Source: Prionace glauca (lineage: Eukaryota > Chordata > Chondrichthyes > Carcharhiniformes > Carcharhinidae). From it: 64,000 nt of DNA. Positions 56,161 through 64,000 of this stretch are shown piece after piece. The notes below the pieces were generated by a model. The model had not been told where the DNA came from, ran no database searches, and saw only the letters and a list, made by a program, of their open reading frames with translations. Every line of letters begins with the position of its first letter. Position 1 is the first letter of the stretch. The stretch is from assembly GCA_037974335.1 (NCBI GenBank), contig CM075760.1, positions 15,618,059-15,682,058 on the forward strand, given 5' to 3'. The translations under genes were made by a program, and so were the position numbers.

Positions 56161-57005
56161 TCAATGTGGAACCCCAAAATTGCACACAGCATTCCAAATG
56201 AGGTTTCGGCAATACCCTGAGCGACTGCAGCAAGCCTTCAAAGATGACAAAATTTAAATCTATGCTCAAGATTGGAAGGGAAATGTGACTGTGGATAATT
56301 GACATTGTACAAATTCCTTTAATCGGTATCTGGGGGAATCTGGAAGATGAGGTAGTGGTATTTCTTTACCCTGTCATCTGTAAAATCCACTTCTTCCCAA
56401 TACCTTATGTCCCACACTCCTTGATCCTCCTGTCCAGGTAATGCTCGGGTTCACTAATTCTCTGTGTCATTGGCAGATGAAACTAGAACTCGGTGATACC
56501 AGCTAATTGATCCTGGGAGCTGGACGGTCAGAGGCAGCAACAGAAACAGAAAGAAATGTGACATGAAAGTGTTTAAAATAGGATCTGTGTCAATTCCTTT
56601 CAGTGACGGATGTCTGCCTTGTGTTGCCGCGAACTTTCACATGAGTTGCAGTGATGAAGTCGCTGAGGCTTGGAAATTGGAAGTTGTACATCAGTATCTT
56701 ATTTGATCTCACTGGTAATTTCATGTTCTAGTTATCGGCATCCATGTTTTCATTGGTTAAGAAGTCAATTTTTCTCATGCTATAAAATGACAATTTGAAA
56801 CGGAATCTTGTTTCTGGTGTCAAACAATGTCTGAAATGAAAAATGAAAGGCAAAGGTTTAATACATCAATTAGATGTTTGAAAGCAGCTGTAGTAACTTC
56901 CTTAGTGATCTAATGGTTTGAGTTCCGTGTTTTTATCTCTGCGGCCTGTGATCGATTCCCGGTCAGGGAATAAAAACTTGTTGTTTTGCAAAAACTATTA
57001 TTTAA
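56160..57005. repeat. segmental duplication, copy 2
   Basis: Partner of 49738-50562, in the same orientation and ending in the same tRNA-Glu-like gene. Diverged, so the duplication is old and predates the CR1 insertion next to copy 1. Confidence 0.8.
56898..56970 (+). pseudogene. second tRNA-Glu-like relic
   Basis: 'ttccttagtgatctaatggt' at the 5' side, T-arm 'gatcgattcccggtcaggga'. Anticodon loop ttTTTat, so the same TTT anticodon as copy 1. Stems are mismatched. Confidence 0.7.
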
Positions 57006-57149
57006 TTAATTGTCTGTACTAGAAAGGCAATATGCTATTTTGCGTTGAGTTGAAAATGTCATGTTCAAATTACCAAGAACAGTAAAAGGACAGTGATAGG
57101 TTGCAAAATTCTGACAATAGAGATGATGACACGAGGTAAAATCAGGCTA

Positions 57150-57232
57150 ATAATAGAGAAGATTTTATTTTTTCCACTCACACAATTTCAAGATTTGGGT
57201 TCAAATCTGGCGCTAAATGATTAAAAAAAACC
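57150..57232 (+). pseudogene. possible tRNA-Val(CAC)-like relic
   Basis: 'ccactcacacaatttcaag' plus T-arm-like 'tgggttcaaatctggcg' resembles tRNA-Val, but the D-arm is not convincing. Confidence 0.25.
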
Positions 57233-57400
57233 TTTCCACTGAGTTAAGCACAAAACTGTCCGACTGCCAAAGGAGTGGAGGCGCCTTTCATTCAGAAAAT
57301 AGTGATTAAGATATTAACAAAGCAAGACTGAGAACGACCCATTTTAAACGGTGACATTCTGGAGAAATGGAGTTCTCCCAATAAAGTTTTAGAATAATAG

Positions 57401-57473
57401 CGCCCAACGTGGGGCTCGAACCCACAACCCTGAGATTAAGAGTCTCATACTCTACCGACTGAGCTAGTCGGGC
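57401..57473 (-). tRNA. trnK-CUU: tRNA-Lys(CTT), intact
   Basis: The minus strand gives a 73-base tRNA: gcccgac acceptor pairing with gttgggc, D-arm tagctcagtcggtagag, anticodon loop with CTT flanked by a strong stem (tgaga/tctca), T-arm gtgggttcgagccccac. All stems pair, with G-T at two places. A and B boxes match consensus. It should be read by RNA polymerase III and decode AAG. Confidence 0.95.
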
Positions 57474-57479
57474 ACGGTG

Positions 57480-58145
57480 CAACCACCCTACTTCAAGTCC
57501 TAAAATAGGCAGATAGCAAATGTGCATTTCAAAATGGCATCTCGTTATTCTGATTTCAAAGTATAAAAGGTCGACAAAATCGGCAAGGTTACAATGCATT
57601 CCTGTCAATCATCACTAACGTCATTCATATATTCTGCTTCTTTGTCGCAGCTCCTTCTAAGCATAACAAACTCCTCTTACATCTTTCGCCTTAATTATTT
57701 TTGTCGGAAACATTTTGACATGAGTTTCTGAACTAATGTGAATCAGGATTGTGTTGGCAAAATGACTTTATTCACATCGGTGAGCTGAGTCACTTTGGCA
57801 AACACAGAGAGTGGGAGAGGCGTCAGGAGAAACAAGCCCGCCTCAAAGAGCAAAGCAGTTGGAAATTTGGCAGAGGCCGAATCACCACAGATACTAGAAC
57901 CCGAAATTATAAGATCGTCCAGCCACACTGACTCATTCACATCACCATAACCATTGCCTTGACCGCACTGATTAGAATATGGGAAATAAGGTCATAAGGG
58001 GGCCAATTGGCCCCTCGAGCATTCTCAGCTGCTCAATAAGAATGTCCTCAACTTCTAAACTGTTTCCGTTTACTTTTTTGCATCTTAATCTGAAGCTACA
58101 CAAATGAGGTGAATATCCCTGGAGGATGATGGTTTAGATCTGAAA
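57480..58145. other. no gene recognised
   Basis: Short frames only. No known repeat clearly seen. Confidence 0.4.
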
Positions 58146-58149
58146 TGTT

Positions 58150-58405
58150 AGAACATAGAACATTACAGCACAAACAGGCCCTTCGGCCCTCGAGTTGCGC
58201 CGATCGTATCAACCCCACCAATCTATAGACCTATCTATAACCCCCAATCCCATTAAACCCCATGTACTCATCCAGAAGTCTTTTAAAAGACCCCAGCGAG
58301 TTCGCCTCCACCACCGACTCTGTTAACTCTGTTTTTCTCCAGACTTGTTGAGTTGATCCAGCATTTCCTGTTTTTATTTCAGATTTCCAATATCACACTG
58401 TTATT
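58150..58405 (-). mobile_element. CR1 LINE 3' end joined to another retroposon end
   Basis: 58150-58315 is the same tail as 20913-21126 ('aggcccttcggccctcgag'). 58320-58405 carries 'ccagcatttcctgttttta' and 'tttcagatttccaatatc', a common fish retroposon 3' motif. Confidence 0.7.
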
Positions 58406-58984
58406 CTTTTATTATCTGATGAATAAATAACAATTTATGTTCATCTGGGACTATGGTGACTGTATTTGCCCTGATCTTATTAAATGGTGGAGCAGGCTGA
58501 ATGGGATTTATGACTTTGTCTGACTCCATTTATTCTGTTTCCTGGCGGCACCAGATATGACGCCAATTGCTTCCTCTGGCAGCGCTGATGACAAGTTTAT
58601 GTTACTAAATTCAGCATGGCAAATAACTGTGGGAGAGTGTGTTCGAATCACACCACTGCCAAACGTTAATTTGTTTTAATGATCATGGAATACATTTTGT
58701 TGTTCAAATAAACAAAATAAAAGTGCAATACCATTGCTCATTTCAACAGGAGGAGGCAGCAGAAGCAATGTCGATATAGATTGATGTGGGCAAGAGGCAG
58801 GTTTGTGGAACTAGTTTAATTTCTCCTCCAGGAGGCCGAATTTGTTTCGAGTCGTGCTATCGCCGTGTATCCATAATGTACTGATTATCATGCCCATCTC
58901 CAAATGCTTTGAATTTCTAAGCCATTCGGATTTCAGGATTTGCCACCAACATTAACTGACATTTGGAGAATTTTCTGCATCATC

Positions 58985-59180
58985 TGATTCTAAACTTAGG
59001 AATCACTCGGCAAAAATTCTCGAGAAGGAAGAGCGACATCTAGTTTCTTCTTGAAAACACACAACGTTTTGGCCTCAGCGACTTTCCTGTGGTAGTGAAT
59101 TCCATGACTTCGCTACTCTCTGGGTGAAGAAATCTCTGCTCAGCTCATTCCCAAAAGGTTTAAACCTTACCCTCAAACTG
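58985..59180 (-). mobile_element. CR1-like LINE fragment
   Basis: 'gtgaattccatgacttcgc' and 'tctgggtgaagaaatctct' are the complement of the FFTQRVVNLRNS block. Confidence 0.6.
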
Positions 59181-59184
59181 CCAG

Positions 59185-60405
59185 TCTTCGTTCAGGACTC
59201 TCCCATCATCGGGAAAATTCTTTCTGGATCTATTCTGTCTAATCCTCGAGAGGGAGCACAGCGAAGATTTAACAGGCTGATTTCTGGCATGGCATTCCAA
59301 CTGAAACAGTTCTGAGCTTGATCCGTGCAAACTGAGTGAAAACACGCTGAACTGAAATTGCACCTGTTGTCTCTAAATACATTGAATTCAGCGGACTCGT
59401 CAATGCTCAGCCGAAAATCACTGAACTGGTTTCCTGGTTCGCTTTGCCACAATTATAAAGGGCAGGGAATAGGTTGGGGCTGCGTGATGGTAGGGTATGC
59501 ATGGGTGTTCCAAAAACAAGTTCACCATTCTTTAAGCTTGTTCAAGCTCGACATTCGACAGTAAAAGTGATCGTGAAAATTTCAGGTATCTAAGCAGAAA
59601 CTGGATACGTTGATATTGTCAGTATTTGGACTGACTTATTGCGTTAAAGTTAATTGTGCTGAAGTGGGCGACGCCAGAGTTTTGTACAATCTTGCTGGGA
59701 TGAAGCTGCAATTAATGACTGCCAATGTGCTGGCCTGATCCTTTATGGCAACATATAACTATGCTGAACTGGACGAGATTTTACTGAAAGTAAAGGCACT
59801 GAACGGGGCCTGCCACACTGAATGCAAAAGCACTGAACTGAAAATGCCCAAATCATGTGCAATTCCGAAAATGGATCTGATGAACATAATCTTGACCAGT
59901 TCATTTTGAATAACATGAAACTGATATCGACTAAAATGCAATGGAAGAGGCAATAACGAACTGGACTTATTGACACGTAACGTTTCAGGTAGATCTAATG
60001 CACTGGAACGGTGATCGCACAGAGGGAATAAAAATGTGGAGAGAGACATTGGCTAATTTTTACTTTTGGACCAGAACAGTTCTGCTCAGTTACATCTGAT
60101 AATGAAACTTCCTCACGTGAGAATCATCCCGATGCCATTTTCTATTTCGCTTGCATGTTGGTGAATGTTACAGTTCTCATACTGTACTTTCTGGGGATTT
60201 TACTTCAGAATTGTGTCAGGGATCTTGAAAAGTCTTTTTTCCACTTCATCAAAACATAAAGATTTTCCAAGTAGGCCCAGCTTCAAGTTGTTTATTTCAA
60301 TTAGTGTATTGATTGCAAAAGATCAAATAAACTCCCTGGAGCCTGACTTGGGTTATATACTTGTCAATCGCTAATTGTCGAGCAGAATAAATACGCAGCT
60401 GCTGA
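59185..60405. other. no gene recognised, upstream of GPCR gene 3
   Basis: Contains several ctgaactg/cactgaac motifs spread over 59.3-59.9 kb that look like a weak irregular repeat. No exon seen before 60411. Confidence 0.35.
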
Positions 60406-60410
60406 CAGAA

Positions 60411-63400
60411 ATGCATGGATTACCAAAAGGATTGGTTTTTGTCATTTACTATCCCGTGCTTGCAGTGATCGGGATTCCAGGTGAGCACCTTTCATGAAGT
60501 GTTCGGTGCGGAAATCATTGTCAATCGCTGCTATTGCTTTCTGAATTCAGCTCATCACCGCCCTCGTTCTCTGGGAGTGTGTTTTTTTATCATACTGGCA
60601 TTCATATCCAGCAAGAACTGTTCATTTCATTGTGACAACTTTCCTTTTTATCGCATTTTGCAACATAGACTTTGCATTTGAAGAAATAAAAATATTCTGT
60701 TTAATGCTCCATTTTCATCAATCTAATTTGTTCCAAAGCTGTTGTGACTCAGTCTGTTCCTCAGGGATTAGTGCTGGGACCTTTGCTGTTTGTAATATAT
60801 GCAAATGATTTGGAGAATAATATACCTTGCTTGATTCGTATGTATGTGGACATCATAAAAGTTGGTGGAATTGCGGATAACAGTGATGACCGCCAGTGGG
60901 TACAGCAGGAAATAAATCGGTTGGAGACTTGCACAGAGAAATGGCAGATCAAATTTAATCCGGACGAATGTGACGTAATTGATTTTGGAAAGTCTAATAC
61001 AGATGGAAAATATAAAGTATATGGCAGAACCTTTAAGAGTATTGATAGAAAGAGGGATTTGGGTGTACAGGGTATACAGGTTACTGAAAATGGCAACGCG
61101 GGGAGAGAAAGTAGTCAAGAAGGCTTGCCTTCATCAGCCGGGGCATTGAGTTTAAAATTCGCAAGTCATATTGCAGTTTTGTGGAACCTTAATTAGGCTG
61201 CATTAGGAATCTAGTGCCTCTTTCTGGTCGCCACACCGGCAGAAGGATGTTGAGACTTTGAAGAGGGTAAAGAAAATACCTACCAGGATGCTTCCTGATG
61301 TGGAGGGTATTAGCTATGAGGAGAGGTTGGAGAAAGCTGGCCTGTTCTCACTGAAACCTAGTGTTGTGAGACTTCTTACTGTGTTTACCCCAGTCCAACG
61401 CTAGCATCTCCACATCCTCACTGAAACGACGCAGGTTGAGGAGAGATCTGACAGACGTTACAAGGTTATGAGGAGGATGGAAGGAGCGGTTCGTCAAAAG
61501 CTTTTTCCTAGGGTTTAAGAGTCAATCACTAGGGGGCATAGGTTTAAGATGCGAGGAGCATGGTTTAAAGGAGATGTACGAGGTAAGTTTTTATACTGAG
61601 GGTGGTGGGTGCCTGGAACTCATTACTGGAGGAGGTAGTGGAAGCAGACACGATAGTGATTTTTCAGGGGCGTCTTGACAAACACATGAATGGATGGGAA
61701 AAGAGGAATATGGTCAGGGGTTTTAGTTCAGATAAACAGCGTGGTTGGTGCAGGCCTGGAGGGGTGAAATGCCTATTCGTGTGTTGTAAGCTTCTTTGCT
61801 CTGTGCTCTTTATTTACTTGCATGATTGCTGGATTTGCTTCTTTTTAACGGTGCTATTTCTTTCCTTTATCATAATTTATTCCAATTTCTGGTTTCAGTT
61901 TTATACTTTGACTACACATAATGTTTCTGTGACAACAAAGTTGGAAAATTTCTCCCATTCACAGCTGTCATATCTCATTTTCATAAATAAAATAATGCAT
62001 TTTCTGTGTCCTTGTGTTCAGTGATATGATTATTGGAGGGGAAGTGTCGCAATATCTACGCTGCAGATGCATTTCTAATGTTTAACTAGCGATGTTACAT
62101 TGTATGAATCATCACTCAGTTACTATACTTGTAACATATTATAGACAAGCTAATGCATTATTTTATTTATGCTTCTTCACAGTGAGCTGGAATATGAACA
62201 GTTGAATCCCTTGAATCTGTGTGGCATATCATCTCTTGCTCCTCAGTTTATCGGCTGAGAAAATATATGCAATCCTGCGCAATGTATAATTATCTCAGAG
62301 GTGAAATACGTTTTGAAAACCATGCCGTTTCACTCTGAAGCGATAGACGCCCAACTTACTTGCAACTAGTATTTCCGATATAAGAACATAAGAAATAGGA
62401 GCAGGAGTAGGCCATCTGGCCCCTCGAGCCTGCCCCGCCATTCAACAAGATCATGGCTGATCTGTCATGGCTCAGTTCCACATTTCCGCCCTCTCCCCAT
62501 GACCCTTAATCCCCTCTCTTATCAAAAACCCATCAACCCACGTCTTAAAAATATTTAGCGAGGCAGCCTCCACCACCTCAACGGGCAGAGAATTCCAGAG
62601 ATTCACCACCCTTTGAGTGAAGAAGTTCCTCCTCAACTCTGTTCTAAACCGCCCCCCCCCCCTTTATCTTGAGGCTGTGCCCCCTAGTCCTACTATCCTT
62701 TCTGAGCGGGAAGAGTCTCTCCACTTCTATCCTATCCATCCCATTCATCATCTTATACGTCTCAATTAGATCTCCCCTCATTCTTCGAAACTCTAACGAG
62801 TACAAGCCTAGTTTATTCAGCCTCTCCTCATAGCTCAACCCCCTCAACTCCGGCATCAGCCTAGTAAATCTCCTCTGCACTCCCTCCACGGCCAAAATAT
62901 CCTTGCGTAAGTACGGCGGCCAAAACTGCACACAGTACTCCAGCTGCGGCCTCACCAATGCCTATATAGCCGCAGCAAGACCTCCCTACTTTTATATTAA
63001 ATCCCTCTCGCTATGAAGGCCAGCATCCCATTTGCCTTCCTGACCACCTGCTGCACCTGCAAGCTGTGTTTTTGCGACTCATGCACAAGGACCCCGAGGT
63101 GTCTCTGCACCGTGGAGTTTTTCTCCACGTAAGTAATAATCCTTCCTACCATTATTCCTACCAAAGTGGACCACCTCACACTTGCCAACATTAAATTCCA
63201 TTTGCCAGTTCCTGGCCCATTCGCCCAGCCTATCTAGATCCTTCTGCAGACTCTCCACACCCTCCGCACAATATGTTGGTTGCTTTTCTTGTTTTCGTGA
63301 ACCACTACTGTTTTACCTTCTGATCATTACAGTTTAAGAGTTCCTGGTCACGTACTTCTTGTCCCAAAATGCTTCTGCTCAATCAAGTGTTTTCCAGGAC

Positions 63401-64000
63401 TAAATCGCATCGAAAGCATTTAGTATCTATTTCCATGAAACATTTTCTGATGCCTTTCTGCTCAATTTCCATGTCGCTCTATTATTGTGTTTTCCTTTTT
63501 TCCTCGATATTCCAACCTATATGTGTGAATGCAGAAATAATTTATTGTATTTCATTTAACTGAGTCACAAAGTCTGAAGTTATTTGTTTACTGTAGGACC
63601 GAGACGGTATTCATCCTAGGAGGACAGAGCAGTATTGTGCATTTATTAAACAATAGCATCCGTTTTCTCCAATGAAACCGATAGGTCATAAAACTGAAAT
63701 GCCAGCTCTGCTTTTAGTTTGCATCTGATGTCCAATCTGAATTTGTTTCAAAAATGTTTGTTCAGCACGCCTTTATCACGATTGCATACTCACTAGATAT
63801 GTTTCCTGCTCACAGCTAATCTGGCAGTAATTGTGATCCTGTCACGAGGAAGATGTGGTCTCTCCGGATGCATCACCTACTACTTGATGTCCATGGCAGT
63901 GACAGATCTCCTGGTCATGATCCTGGCGGTGATAATAAATCGCATTTTGGGTGTTTATTTTCCATTCAGTTTCCTCTCAATCACTCCAGCCTTTGCTCTC
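60411..64000 (+). CDS. GPR139-like class A GPCR (gene 3), runs off the right edge
   Basis: Exon 1 is 60411-60480 (MHGLPKGLVFVIYYPVLAVI, then GIP), 70 nt like gene 2, ending before gtgagc. Exon 2 starts at 63816 after gctcacag: ANLAVIVILSRGRCGLSGCI, TYYLMSMAVTDLLVMILAVI, INRILGVYFPFSFLS, continuing past 64000. The phase-1 intron is in the same TM1 position (GIP|ANLAV). The visible part has no break. The 3.3 kb intron holds a CR1 in each orientation. The remaining TM3-TM7 lie outside the window. Confidence 0.88.
60735..61790 (+). mobile_element. CR1-like LINE in the GPCR 3 intron
   Basis: QSVPQGLVLGPLLFVIYAND, a mutated active site (MYVDIIKVGG in place of FADDTK), WQIKFNPDECDVIDFGK, RDLGVQ. 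Later frames give the 'gaggagaggttggagaaagc' (EERLEK) block and the 'tggtgggtgcctggaactc' block. Broken. Interrupted at 61358 by a 59-bp insertion. Confidence 0.85.
61347..61427 (+). mobile_element. 59-bp truncated copy of the palindromic retroposon with target-site duplication
   Basis: The insert 61358-61416 ends in 'cagtccaacgctagcatctc'. It is bracketed by identical ctcactgaaac (61347-61357 and 61417-61427). Removing it restores the CR1 coding line SLKRRRL. Confidence 0.85.
62380..63265 (-). mobile_element. CR1 LINE (lineage B) 3' part, minus strand, in the GPCR 3 intron
   Basis: Minus-strand frames: HLGVLVHESQKHSLQVQQVV, MLASVRW.., [57 protein letters not shown]. Tail complement 'ataagaacataagaaatagg' at 62380. 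Runs of C at 62651 and one or two frame breaks. Confidence 0.9.

Noticed and set aside
57749-57931. 60-aa plus-strand frame
   Set aside because: Isolated, unconserved by eye and with no start or splice context.

Overview
This window looks like vertebrate genomic DNA from a cartilaginous fish, probably a shark. Three things support that: T-cell receptor variable (V) segments with 23-bp-spacer recombination signals, dense CR1 LINE copies in several lineages, and many tRNA-headed V-SINEs with the conserved central domain. No prokaryotic signals are visible. The species cannot be named from sequence alone.

Host genes fall into three sets. (1) Three GPR139-like class A GPCR genes lie on the + strand: 11.1-15.3 kb, 39.8-43.7 kb, and 60.4 kb running off the right edge. 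Each has a short first exon, a roughly 3 kb intron entering in phase 1 inside TM1, and one large exon. (2) A cluster of TCR alpha/delta-type V segments in mixed orientation lies between the first two GPCRs, from 16.8 to 36.4 kb. Five look usable: 20.2 kb (+), 22.2 kb (+), 24.5 kb (-), 30.8 kb (-) and 36.4 kb (-). One divergent V is open at 32.2 kb (+). Broken V genes or fragments lie at 16.8, 19.6, 23.2, 23.8 and 33.1 kb, and a trace of V 3' flank at 48.4 kb. No D, J or C segment was recognised. (3) tRNA material lies at 46-57.5 kb: one intact tRNA-Lys(CTT) and several decayed tRNA relics, two of them in a segmental duplication.

The 22.2 kb and 24.5 kb V genes are arms of an inverted duplication that also contains the same upstream SINE junction. 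The 30.8 and 36.4 kb genes are direct paralogs sharing an unusual heptamer. The 32.2/33.1 kb pair lies between them in the opposite orientation.

The rest is mostly retroposons. They include a nearly complete CR1 (50.6-54.3 kb) that lacks its 3' end, a young 5'-truncated CR1 (5.1-7.3 kb), a LINE ORF1 with an SGNH-esterase domain (37.4-38.3 kb), RT fragments of other LINEs, a tRNA-derived SINE family, a palindromic retroposon family, and a broken Ty3/gypsy pol fossil (2.0-3.0 kb). Functional links between the V segments and the GPCRs cannot be shown from sequence. The window is best read as the V end of a TCR alpha/delta-like locus interleaved with a tandem GPCR family.
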